A stretch of DNA of 64,000 nucleotides, taken from contig NZ_JBKQGY010000001.1 of assembly GCF_050487225.1 (NCBI RefSeq), positions 1-64,000 on the forward strand, in the 5' to 3' direction. A program made the translations under genes and the position numbers. Below, piece by piece: positions 8,652 through 16,748 of this stretch. Numbering within the stretch: the stretch's first letter is position 1; every line of letters starts with the position of its first letter. The notes beneath the pieces were generated by a model, which was given only the letters and a program-made list of their open reading frames with translations, did not search any database and was not told the DNA's origin. The DNA comes from Paenalcaligenes sp050487225 (lineage in GTDB: Bacteria > Pseudomonadota > Gammaproteobacteria > Burkholderiales > Burkholderiaceae_B).

Positions 8652-9944
8652 ATGGACAGCCAAACAGTTGGGACAGCAAAAAATAGTACCCACAATGATC
8701 CAGTAGCCCCAGGTTGGCTATCAGGGTTAAAAGCGTTGCCCTCTGCCTTGAACTTAAACTCGTTCAGTGCAGGTTTAGTAGCAGCCATTTTCGGATGTTC
8801 TGGGCCCGCCTTGATTGTGATAGGTGCGGCACAGGCCGGTCAGTTAACCAATGGACAAACGGTTGCATGGTTGCTGGCCATTTATTTGTTGGGTGGCATT
8901 ATCAGTTTGTTTATGGGCATACGTTATCGCATGCCTATTACAGGGGCCTATTCCATACCCGGGGCAGCCATTATGGTGGCCGCTTTTGCTAGCTTTTCTT
9001 ATCAAGAAGCGGTGGGGGCGTTTATTATGGCCGGGGTCTTGGTGTTGATCTTAGGCATTACCGGCGTGATAGGAAAGATCATGCGTTGGGTTCCTATGCC
9101 CATCGTAATGGCCATGATTGCAGGCGCCATGATCCGTTTTGGTATTGCCGCTGTAGAGGCTGTACGCGCTGCGCCATTGATTGCCGGGCTAGCTGTGATT
9201 GCCTTTTTTATCACCGGACGTCTGACTAGAAAAGTACCACCGGTCTTAGCTGCATTAGTGGTGGGGCTGATCGCTACATTTGTGACCGGTGGTTTACAAG
9301 AAGGGGCATCCACATTGGCATTTGTCATGCCTGAGTTCACCGCTCCTGTATTCACGGTGGGCGCTTTTTTTGGCATCGCTGTGCCATTAGCGGCATTGGT
9401 CATTGGTGCCGAGAATGCTCAGGCGATTGGTGTGTTGATGGCAGAAGGTTATAAGCCGCCTATTAATGCCATGACTATAGTAAGTGGCGTAGGTGGGATT
9501 CTGGCTGGCATGATGGGTGGTCATAATGCCAATATTGCCGGTCCAATGACAGCGATTTGTTCTTCAGAGCAAGCGGGTGAAGATAAAGATAAACGCTATG
9601 GCGCTACGGTGGTGAACGGTATTTTGTTTGGCGCCTTTGGCTTAGTTGCAGGGTTAGCGGTTCCTGTCGTGATGGCCTTACCCAAAGCATTGATTGGGGT
9701 GGTCGCTGGCTTGGCAATGATAGGCGTATTGTTGAGTGCCTTACAGGGGGCGTTTGGGCCTAAGCTTGGGAATCAGGTAGGTTCTTTTGTGGCCTTCGTT
9801 GTAGGGATGAGCTCACTTAATTTGCTAAGTATTAGTGCACCATTTTGGGCATTAGTCTTTGGTGTATTAGCGTCATTACTTGCTGATAAGGTGATGAGCG
9901 AAAAGCCAGCTAAAGCAGAGCCGTTGGCTAAAGTATCAGGGTAA
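8652..9944 (+). CDS. BenE-family transporter (benzoate/H+ symporter type)
   Basis: This 430-residue, highly hydrophobic inner-membrane protein with about 12 helices resembles BenE, the benzoate:H+ symporter family. Typical segments are GLVAAIFGCSGPALIVIGAA, RYRMPITGAYSIPGAAIM and GGHNANIAGPMTAICSSEQAG. It follows the ligase and hydrolase genes and most likely imports the aromatic acid they use, that is furoate if the hmf assignment is right. AGGAG at 8641-8645 precedes the ATG by six bases. Confidence 0.85.
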   Translation: MDSQTVGTAKNSTHNDPVAPGWLSGLKALPSALNLNSFSAGLVAAIFGCSGPALIVIGAAQAGQLTNGQTVAWLLAIYLLGGIISLFMGIRYRMPITGAYSIPGAAIMVAAFASFSYQEAVGAFIMAGVLVLILGITGVIGKIMRWVPMPIVMAMIAGAMIRFGIAAVEAVRAAPLIAGLAVIAFFITGRLTRKVPPVLAALVVGLIATFVTGGLQEGASTLAFVMPEFTAPVFTVGAFFGIAVPLAALVIGAENAQAIGVLMAEGYKPPINAMTIVSGVGGILAGMMGGHNANIAGPMTAICSSEQAGEDKDKRYGATVVNGILFGAFGLVAGLAVPVVMALPKALIGVVAGLAMIGVLLSALQGAFGPKLGNQVGSFVAFVVGMSSLNLLSISAPFWALVFGVLASLLADKVMSEKPAKAEPLAKVSG

Positions 9945-10003
9945 AAGAGGATACGCTAGACGCCTTGTGTGCTTGAAGTAAATGATAAAATTAGGTCACA
10001 AGA

Positions 10004-10030
10004 TTCAGCAGGTTAGTCGAACCTGCTGAA
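10004..10030 (+). promoter_or_regulatory. Perfect 11-bp inverted repeat between transporter and AraC genes
   Basis: TTCAGCAGGTT and AACCTGCTGAA are separated by AGTCG. The repeat lies 59 bases after the transporter stop and 36 bases before the AraC-type regulator. There is no T tract, so it is either a terminator that needs no U-run or a binding site. AraC proteins usually bind direct repeats, so terminator or another factor is possible. Confidence 0.5.
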
Positions 10031-10065
10031 AGACTCTTCGCTGAGGGTGTAGCCAACTCGACACC

Positions 10066-10938
10066 ATGTCTACGGCAATCAAAATTTTCCAAGGAGCTTT
10101 TGGCCGCGTCTCGTTGCTTGATATGAGCAAACCGCTGGTCACTCACGCTCACCATCACTGCCACGCCCTGATTAAAGTCAGTGGCGTGGATAGTTCGTTT
10201 CTGGTGAAAGGACGCAGTCAGCCACTGACCAAAGATAGTGTGGTGTTGATAAATGCGTGGGAGCCGCATGCCTACGAACATACGCCTAGCGGTGAGGGGC
10301 GCTGTATTTTATTGGCGCTGTACTTAGAGACTACATGGCTAAGCCAAGTCTTGCAATCACTGACTGTTAGCGGTCATCCTCAATTTTTTCCTAAACCCTG
10401 CGCTGTCTTGCCGCCCGGTGCGCGCAAGCTTGTTAATGCCTTGGCAGCCGAAATGTTGGTGTCTCAAGAAATAGCCGCTGACATTTTAGAGGGGAAAATT
10501 TTCGACTTGTTTATGGCAACGGCAGAGAATCATTCTTTGTTGAAAGATGCCTCGCAATTACTGTCTAGCTTACGTACCCAGAGCATGGATCCACGTATTC
10601 GTAGAGCCGTAGCCAAAATGCGTGAGAATCTGCATTACGGTGATAACTTTGCCGAGCTAGCGGCTGAGAGCGCATTGTCTCGTGCGCATTTCTTTGAGCT
10701 ATTTAAGCGCAGCACAAATTTAACGCCGGCCGTGTATGCCAATGCCCTACGAGTAGAAGCCGCTATTGCTGAACTCTGTAAGCCAGAGATCCGTATAGGA
10801 GACATCTCCTACAATGTGGGGTTTTCCGCGCCAGGCCATTTCACACGCTTCTTTAGACAGCATTTGGGTATTACCCCGGGTGAGTATAGGCGTGTGGTAG
10901 ATCTGATGGACAGTGGCCAGTATTTTGATAGGCTGTAA
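10066..10938 (+). CDS. AraC family transcriptional regulator
   Basis: This 290-residue protein has an N-terminal cupin-like sensor domain with a histidine cluster (THAHHHCHALIKVSG, residues 26-40) and a C-terminal double helix-turn-helix. The latter includes LAAESALSRAHFFELFKRS and the second AraC signature ISYNVGFSAPGHFTRFFRQ followed by GITPGEYRR. It lies in the same direction as the furoate-type cluster and is the natural candidate for its regulator. There is only a weak ribosome-binding site (GAGGG). Confidence 0.87.
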   Translation: MSTAIKIFQGAFGRVSLLDMSKPLVTHAHHHCHALIKVSGVDSSFLVKGRSQPLTKDSVVLINAWEPHAYEHTPSGEGRCILLALYLETTWLSQVLQSLTVSGHPQFFPKPCAVLPPGARKLVNALAAEMLVSQEIAADILEGKIFDLFMATAENHSLLKDASQLLSSLRTQSMDPRIRRAVAKMRENLHYGDNFAELAAESALSRAHFFELFKRSTNLTPAVYANALRVEAAIAELCKPEIRIGDISYNVGFSAPGHFTRFFRQHLGITPGEYRRVVDLMDSGQYFDRL

Positions 10939-10990
10939 GCCCACTCGCCTCGTGTAGTGCGTTAGCGAATGGGTGTCATATGCCTAGCTA

Positions 10991-11911
10991 TTAAGATCGC
11001 TTGCTTCTGTGTACCGATGCCAACGCAATAATGCCGGTCACCACCATAGCACTACCAAATATTTGTCGGCCGTTTAGGCTTTGCTCTAACAGTATCCATG
11101 CCAGAATCAGTGAGGCAACGGGTTCAATGTTTAAGGCGGGGGCATTTTGGCTTAGGTTGAGTCGTGGCGTCAGTACGAATAAACCTATAAATGCACAACT
11201 GTAGAAAAAGCCTACGGCGATTAAGGCTAGCCATCCAGTGGCATCAATCGGCATAGCTGTACCGCCTTCTAAGGCTCCGGTAAAGCTTAGTCCTAGCATG
11301 CTGAAAAACACAATGCCAATGGTATAAAAACTGCGTACTGGGCCATATAAATTGGCAAGACGGTTTTCACTGATCCACAAAATAAAAGCAAAGCAGGTTG
11401 CGGCCCCAAAGGCAAAAAGCAATCCTAAAAACCAAGTGCTACTGAGCTGCTCGCTATTGTGAAACCACATGGGGGCGTCTAATACCCAAATCAGCCCAAA
11501 TAGAATCATCCCCATAATAATGGCAGAGGCTTTAGTGGGACGCTTTCCGCTGACTGCCCAATTCAATAATGCTAAGAGAATAGGGAAAGTGTTTGCCACC
11601 AATAAGGCTATACCAACAGGGATACGAGCAACCGCAGAGAAGATGCAGAAACTTTGTAGTGCAACCAATAAGCCTAGTGTTAATTGCCAAGGCCAGAGCT
11701 TTCGTTCAAAGCGTAATGAATGGCGTTGCCATAACAGCAATAAGGTAAGGCACACCAAACTGGTGCCTGATCGGAACAAAATGGCGGTTAATAAGCCAGC
11801 ACCATGATCAAAGGCGATGCGTGCAGAAACGTGATTGGTGGCAAAGCCTGTGCCTAATCCTAGCAATATAGGAATGGCGATATGGCGTTTAAATGGTAGA
11901 GGGGAGTTCAT
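10991..11911 (-). CDS. DMT (EamA) family transporter
   Basis: This is an inner-membrane protein of about 306 residues and ten helices with two EamA repeats. The family exports amino acids, metabolites or drugs. The frame is open to 11941 with a TTG, but the ATG at 11911 gives the usual short N terminus before the first helix (MNSPLPFKRHIAIP). It is convergent with the AraC gene. The substrate cannot be read from sequence. Confidence 0.82.
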   Translation of the reverse strand: MNSPLPFKRHIAIPILLGLGTGFATNHVSARIAFDHGAGLLTAILFRSGTSLVCLTLLLLWQRHSLRFERKLWPWQLTLGLLVALQSFCIFSAVARIPVGIALLVANTFPILLALLNWAVSGKRPTKASAIIMGMILFGLIWVLDAPMWFHNSEQLSSTWFLGLLFAFGAATCFAFILWISENRLANLYGPVRSFYTIGIVFFSMLGLSFTGALEGGTAMPIDATGWLALIAVGFFYSCAFIGLFVLTPRLNLSQNAPALNIEPVASLILAWILLEQSLNGRQIFGSAMVVTGIIALASVHRSKRS

Positions 11912-12093
11912 GCAGATACAGCCGGCTAGGAAAGAAAACAATCTTAATCATCTTATGACAGAGTGTGTTTTCTACCTAGCAGGGGATGGCTGTATAGAAA
12001 GAAAGAGTGGCAGTTGTTGTAATAAAGAGGTTTATTCCATGCAATGTTCATTTAGTGAACCATTTTGTGTAATGCATGGAGTTTTAGAGTGAA

Positions 12094-12717
12094 TTACAGT
12101 TCAACCGCGTAGTACGCAATATAGAGTTCTTCGCCCGCTAACCATAAAGCTGTTACCCCCATGATCAATGCCATTGCAGTGTTAAATACGCGAAGATAGT
12201 TTGGGCTTTGTAGAAGCTGACGCAATCTATCCCCTAATAAGGCCCATAGCAAAATGCAGGGGAAGTTGGTAACGATGTAGAGCAAAGACACTTGTAGGTT
12301 GTGGCTTAGGGCTTGATCGCTGTCCATCGTCCCAAACAAGAGCGCCGTATTAATGGCCATAATCCAGGCTTTGGGGTTAATCCATTGAAAGGCAGCCATT
12401 TGCAGGAAACCAAAAGGACGAGCATCTTTTTTGGCTTCGGGTGCGCTGGATTGCAAAATCTTCCACGATAACCACAGTAAGTACATACAGCCGGCTAAGG
12501 CTAAGAACAACCGCATTTGTCCTAACCATGACACCATCGCGCCCAAGGCTTGCATGGTGACAAAGCACTGAAAGCCCGCACCCAAACTAATGCCCAAGCT
12601 CATAGGCAGGGTACGTTTGAAGCCAAAGTTCACGCCAGAAGTTGCTAACAGCAAGTTGTTGGGGCCGGGTGTAACCGACATAACGGCTACGTAACTGAGA
12701 AGGGCGGGGTTAATCAT
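12094..12717 (-). CDS. LysE family amino-acid exporter
   Basis: This 207-residue membrane protein has about six helices and the LysE/RhtB family signature near the N terminus (SVTPGPNNLLL at about residues 14-24). It would export amino acids or related metabolites from the cytoplasm. The gene is divergent from the MocR-type regulator at 12848 with about 130 bases between, a common regulator-target arrangement. Confidence 0.88.
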   Translation of the reverse strand: MINPALLSYVAVMSVTPGPNNLLLATSGVNFGFKRTLPMSLGISLGAGFQCFVTMQALGAMVSWLGQMRLFLALAGCMYLLWLSWKILQSSAPEAKKDARPFGFLQMAAFQWINPKAWIMAINTALLFGTMDSDQALSHNLQVSLLYIVTNFPCILLWALLGDRLRQLLQSPNYLRVFNTAMALIMGVTALWLAGEELYIAYYAVEL

Positions 12718-12847
12718 GATGACTGGCTATATGAAAAGGAAGAAAGAACTGTCAGCGTAAAGCAGATATAAAAATAGGTACAGGCTCAGAAATTATCAAT
12801 TATGATGGGTACAGTTGCTGTGTGCTATTTCCTTTGAGGATGTCATC

Positions 12848-14296
12848 ATGCCTGAGTTGCTGTCTGCTTCGTCACAACCACGTTATCTGCAATTGGCAGA
12901 GGGGTTAAAACAGGCCATAGAAAAAGGTGTGTTCAGTGCGGGTGGGGCTTTGCCGTCTATACGTCAGGCAGCGCATACCCATAATCTCAGCATTAATACG
13001 GTGATTGCTGCCTACCGTTCACTTGAGGATCAAGGGTTTATAGAGGCCAGGCCGCAATCCGGTTTTGTTGTAAAAAATCAGCTACCTGGTTTAATGCGTA
13101 CCTTTGAAAAGGGTACAGAGGATAGTACGGCGAGTGCATCGGTGTTGAGCTTAATTGAACAAGCCTTTGCTATGCAGCAAGATCCATCCTTTTTGAATTT
13201 GTCGTTGGCTTGCCCCGATAAGCATTCGGATCTATTCCCTAGGGAAAAACTAGGGCGCATTATGAGCCGCTTAGTACGTCAGCAAGCATCGTTGATTTCC
13301 AGCTATGCCTTGCCTCCAGGGAGCTTGACGTTACGCAGACAGATCTCGCGTCGTATGCAAAATTTGGGTGTGCTGAGTCATGTGGATGATATTTGTCTGA
13401 CGCATGGTTGTATGGAGGCTATTAACCTCGCACTGCGAGCAGTGACCAAGCCAGGGGATAGTGTAGGGGTAGAGTCGCCTACGTATTTTTATTTAATCCC
13501 GTTATTGAATGACTTGGGATTAAAACTGGTAGAGCTACCTACGCATGCAGAGACAGGTTTATGTGTGGATGACATAGAGCCGCTCTTGGCGGAAAAAAAG
13601 TTGCAAGCCTTGATTTGCATGCCCAACTTACACAACCCTTTGGGTTGCAGTATGCCGTTGGAGGCTAAGAAAAAGCTCGCCAAACTGGTGAATCAATACC
13701 ACGTCCCGCTAATTGAAGATGGCTTATATGCAGAGCTGCAAAGCCACGGTACTTTACCTGCTGTACAGTCCTTGGATGAAAATGGTTGGGTGATTTTTTG
13801 TTCTAGCTTTAGCAAAACTTTAGCACCCGATTTCCGTATAGGCTGGGTACACAGCACGCGTTTCAATAGGAAAATACGCCAGCTGAAAAGCCTCTATTCC
13901 ATTGCGGAGTCGCAGTTTTTATCGGAAACTTTGGGCCAGTTTTTAGAGGCTGGTGGCTATGACTATCACCTACGTAAACTACGTAAGAGCTATGCGAAGA
14001 ATATGAACGTGGCGCAGGCCTTAATCGCTGATTATTTTCCTGAGGGTACTAAAGCTACTAAGCCTGATGGCGGGTATTTATTTTGGTTGGAGTTGCCCGA
14101 GCCCATCGATACTTATGTGCTGTATCAACAGCTAGTGCGTGACAAGATTAGTTTGATACCGGGGCGTTTATATTCAGCCAGTGGTAGGTTTAGCAATGCT
14201 GTGCGTATTTCTTGCTGCAATCCCATAGATGAGCGATACAGGGCGGGCTTTGCGAGAGTAGGGGAGAAGGCCAGAGAGTTACTGGCCTCGTCCTAA
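12848..14296 (+). CDS. MocR-type regulator (GntR helix-turn-helix fused to aminotransferase)
   Basis: This is a protein of about 482 residues. An N-terminal GntR winged helix (LPSIRQAAHTHNLSINTVIAAYRSL) joins a fold-type I aminotransferase domain that binds PLP, with FSKTLAPDFRIGW carrying the PLP lysine. MocR proteins sense PLP or an amino-acid metabolite. The ATG at 12848 is preferred over an upstream TTG at 12815 because GAGGA lies seven bases before it. The divergent LysE exporter is its probable target. Confidence 0.87.
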   Translation: MPELLSASSQPRYLQLAEGLKQAIEKGVFSAGGALPSIRQAAHTHNLSINTVIAAYRSLEDQGFIEARPQSGFVVKNQLPGLMRTFEKGTEDSTASASVLSLIEQAFAMQQDPSFLNLSLACPDKHSDLFPREKLGRIMSRLVRQQASLISSYALPPGSLTLRRQISRRMQNLGVLSHVDDICLTHGCMEAINLALRAVTKPGDSVGVESPTYFYLIPLLNDLGLKLVELPTHAETGLCVDDIEPLLAEKKLQALICMPNLHNPLGCSMPLEAKKKLAKLVNQYHVPLIEDGLYAELQSHGTLPAVQSLDENGWVIFCSSFSKTLAPDFRIGWVHSTRFNRKIRQLKSLYSIAESQFLSETLGQFLEAGGYDYHLRKLRKSYAKNMNVAQALIADYFPEGTKATKPDGGYLFWLELPEPIDTYVLYQQLVRDKISLIPGRLYSASGRFSNAVRISCCNPIDERYRAGFARVGEKARELLASS

Positions 14297-14305
14297 GTGC
14301 GGTGT

Positions 14306-14674
14306 TTAGACAAAAAGCAGGCTGAGATTGACGCCAAATGCAGCGAACCAGATTAGGCTGCGCAATGATGATAGGTTGCGAATGTACACGTAGATGTACG
14401 CCACGCGTAAGAGTACCCATGCTAAGCCCAGCTTCAGGACTAGCTCAGGAGCAACGGGCTGGATGAATAACGCGTAGATAAAGGCAGCGTAGAAAAAAGG
14501 TAGGGCTTCAAAGGTATTAGCTTGGGCCGCGTTGGCACGAGCACGCCAGCCTTCTTGCTTGGCTAACCATTCACGCGGGGTATGGTTTTGAAAACCTTTA
14601 CCACCTACTTTGGCGCTGACTGCCGCCAGAAACGGCAAAAAAGCCGCGATGATCATAATCCACTTTGCACTCAT
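14306..14674 (-). CDS. MAPEG family membrane protein
   Basis: This 122-residue protein of about four membrane helices has the MAPEG pattern, including REW, the conserved RANAAQANTFEALPFFYAA segment and LRVAYIYVYI. MAPEG proteins include glutathione-dependent enzymes, but bacterial members of this size are mostly uncharacterised. It ends ten bases from the convergent regulator gene. Confidence 0.85.
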   Translation of the reverse strand: MSAKWIMIIAAFLPFLAAVSAKVGGKGFQNHTPREWLAKQEGWRARANAAQANTFEALPFFYAAFIYALFIQPVAPELVLKLGLAWVLLRVAYIYVYIRNLSSLRSLIWFAAFGVNLSLLFV

Positions 14675-14760
14675 GAGTAGTCTCGTCTAAAAGAGTAAGG
14701 GGCGAAATTTACAAGCCCGAATGATGGCATTATAATTTTTGTTGAGTGCAAACGCACTGT

Positions 14761-14836
14761 GCCGCTTTAGCTCAGTTGGTAGAGCAGTTCATTCGTAATG
14801 AAAAGGTCGCCAGTTCGATTCCGGCAAGCGGCACCA
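14761..14836 (+). tRNA. tRNA-Thr (anticodon CGT)
   Basis: The 76-base gene has acceptor arms GCCGCTT and AAGCGGC, a D arm with AGCTCAGTTGGTAGAGC, an anticodon loop TTCGTAA and a T loop TTCGATT. The encoded 3' CCA is present. Anticodon CGU reads ACG. Confidence 0.96.
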
Positions 14837-14852
14837 AACATAGCAAACATGT

Positions 14853-14885
14853 ACGCCAACTCTACTGGGTTGGCGTTTTTGTTTT
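14853..14885 (+). terminator. Terminator after tRNA-Thr
   Basis: An eight-base stem (ACGCCAAC / GTTGGCGT) is followed by a T-rich tract (TTTTTGTTTTT), 16 bases after the tRNA. Confidence 0.85.
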
Positions 14886-14998
14886 TGGTGGCAGGAGTAA
14901 GCACACAGTACGGCATTTTCAAAGACTTACTCATCTATGCTGAATGCAAGAAACAGGCGAAAATAAGCTGTTTCTTGAGCAACATAATGGATTGAGTA

Positions 14999-15409
14999 AT
15001 GCACATCTCTGTGAACCCTGATTCGGTATTCAATAGCCTTCAGTATGGTTTTAGCCAAGCGGTACTAACCAAAGAGGGGAAGCACCTTTTCTTATCAGGC
15101 CAAGTAGCAACAGATAAAGATCAAAATACTATCGCTACTGGTATGAAAGAGCAGACGCGAGTTTGTCTTGAAAATATAGAGAAAGTGCTGTTAGCGACAC
15201 AAGCTAAAAAAGAGCATATTGCAATGCTGCGCATCTACATCAAAGAAGATGCCAATAACCCAGAGAATCAACTGGAAATCAGCGAGGCACTGAAAACCTT
15301 TTTCAACACTAACCCTCCTGCGTCATCCTGGGTAGTGGTTACCGGTCTTGCATTACCAGAGTGGTTAATTGAAATCGAGGCTCAGGCTGTCATTCCAGCG
15401 GTTGGATGA
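14999..15409 (+). CDS. RidA family protein
   Basis: This 136-residue protein belongs to the YjgF/YER057c/UK114 (RidA) family of trimeric enzymes or ligand-binding proteins; true RidA removes reactive enamines. The family pattern is visible in KHLFLSGQVATD, the VCLENIEKVL helix and the C-terminal WLIEIEAQAVIP, which contains the conserved IEIEAQA. The classical catalytic arginine before IEIEAIA is replaced by the LPEWLIEIEAQ context, so deaminase activity is uncertain. Confidence 0.82.
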   Translation: MHISVNPDSVFNSLQYGFSQAVLTKEGKHLFLSGQVATDKDQNTIATGMKEQTRVCLENIEKVLLATQAKKEHIAMLRIYIKEDANNPENQLEISEALKTFFNTNPPASSWVVVTGLALPEWLIEIEAQAVIPAVG

Positions 15410-15473
15410 CCTAAGGAGTTTCGCATCCACGGCATGAGGAATTCAGGGCTCTGTTAGTTAGTTTGAGCTTGGA

Positions 15474-15503
15474 TCGATACTAGGAAGCTTTTCTTAGTAT
15501 CGA
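15474..15503. other. Hairpin downstream of RidA and the repeat-protein gene
   Basis: TCGATACTA at 15474-15482 and TAGTATCGA at 15495-15503 pair perfectly, and inner bases extend the stem around a GCTT loop. It lies between the ends of two convergent genes and has no T run, so it may be a bidirectional, rho-assisted or stability element. Confidence 0.5.
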
Positions 15504-15595
15504 CCCATGTATGTTTACTGGCTTGGTTAGGGGGCTCTCAGAGGCAGTAGCAGCTTTCAGCATCAGCCTTATGCCTTATCAGTCCCTATTTCCCC

Positions 15596-16615
15596 TCACG
15601 CATACTGGGCGAGCTGAGCTGCCAATTGCTGCTGATAAAAGCTATTGCCATTGCGTGTATCGAATGCGTTGGCGGCTTCTTGAGCATGTTGTAGCGCTTC
15701 GTCTAACCCCATACCTACATCCATAGACAGCCCGCGTTTTTTGGCAGCCTGCAACAGTACGGCGACGGCCGCATAAAGACGGAACTGGCGGAATTTGTTT
15801 TCGCTTTTGGGTAGGATTTTAAGTTCTGTAGCAGCAAGATTTTCAGCTTCTTGCCATTGATCACTCGCCATCAAATACAAGATGAAATCAGCATTGGTGT
15901 TTAAAAACTCAACCTGGTTTTTGGTGAGTTTGTAGCCTCTTTCAAAACGCTCTTGTGCGGCTTCTTTATTACCCAATGCCCAAAAAGACAAGGCCAACAT
16001 GCCATTGGTAAGGTGCGGGACTTCACCGCATCGTTGTCTGCCAGACACCAACGGTTTGCCCTTGGTGACGGCGGCTTGATGATCGTTGTGATAGAACTGA
16101 AAATGTACTTCATCATTGGTTTCGCAGGCGGCACAATCGTTCATGTGGTCTTGCTTGGCCGATTGCCACTCAGCACGTAGACGCAGCACTTCTTCAGGTT
16201 CGCCCATGCTCATTGCCACCATAGTGCGGATTTTGTAATAGGGCTTTAGCGAGTACTGAAAGCCCAGATACTTTTGCTTCATGTCTTCCAGTAGGTTGTC
16301 GATTTGTGCTTTAGATATCTCGGGGAAATCGACAATACTTAAGGCCACCCATTTGTATTTCCACATCAGGTCGTCTTCATCAATGTGGATTTCTTTGTCT
16401 TCGAACTGTTTGATCATCCACGCAAAGGCCAACAATTGCTTTTTGGGCATACCTAAAGTGTAGGTGGCATCCATCAGCATTTCGCGTGCTTCATAGCCCG
16501 CTTCTACGTCGTTGTCAGCATCAGCTGCCTTAATAGCTTGTTCGATTAGGCGCACGCCTTCTACGCTGTTTTCACCTACTTCGTAGGCTTCTTCCATGTA
16601 CTCGTGAGCATTCAT
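15596..16615 (-). CDS. Helical-repeat (TPR-like) protein paired with an HSP90-family gene
   Basis: This 339-residue, all-helical, soluble protein has no signal peptide. The repeats look like degenerate tetratricopeptide units, for example GMLALSFWALGNKEAAQERFERGYKL (residues 205-230). A possible metal site lies at C161, C164 (CAAC), C196 and H201. It is the second gene of a two-gene unit, 133 bases downstream of the HSP90-family ATPase. TPR proteins are the classical co-chaperones of eukaryotic Hsp90, so a chaperone-cochaperone pairing is a reasonable inference, but I do not know a characterised homologue. Confidence 0.7.
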   Translation of the reverse strand: MNAHEYMEEAYEVGENSVEGVRLIEQAIKAADADNDVEAGYEAREMLMDATYTLGMPKKQLLAFAWMIKQFEDKEIHIDEDDLMWKYKWVALSIVDFPEISKAQIDNLLEDMKQKYLGFQYSLKPYYKIRTMVAMSMGEPEEVLRLRAEWQSAKQDHMNDCAACETNDEVHFQFYHNDHQAAVTKGKPLVSGRQRCGEVPHLTNGMLALSFWALGNKEAAQERFERGYKLTKNQVEFLNTNADFILYLMASDQWQEAENLAATELKILPKSENKFRQFRLYAAVAVLLQAAKKRGLSMDVGMGLDEALQHAQEAANAFDTRNGNSFYQQQLAAQLAQYA

Positions 16616-16748
16616 GCTGGTGTTCCTTGTGTTGCTGGTTTGTGGGAGTAGGCCGTCACAAACTCAGGTGTTTTCTGTAGAGTGCCAACCGCACGGTTTG
16701 TCGTGAACGTCATGCGGTAGCCAGAGTGTCTTGGTAGGCAAGAATGCC

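Noticed and set aside
9002..9403. 133-residue minus-strand frame rich in alanine and threonine
   Set aside because: Antisense shadow of the hydrophobic transporter gene; composition is typical of such shadows.
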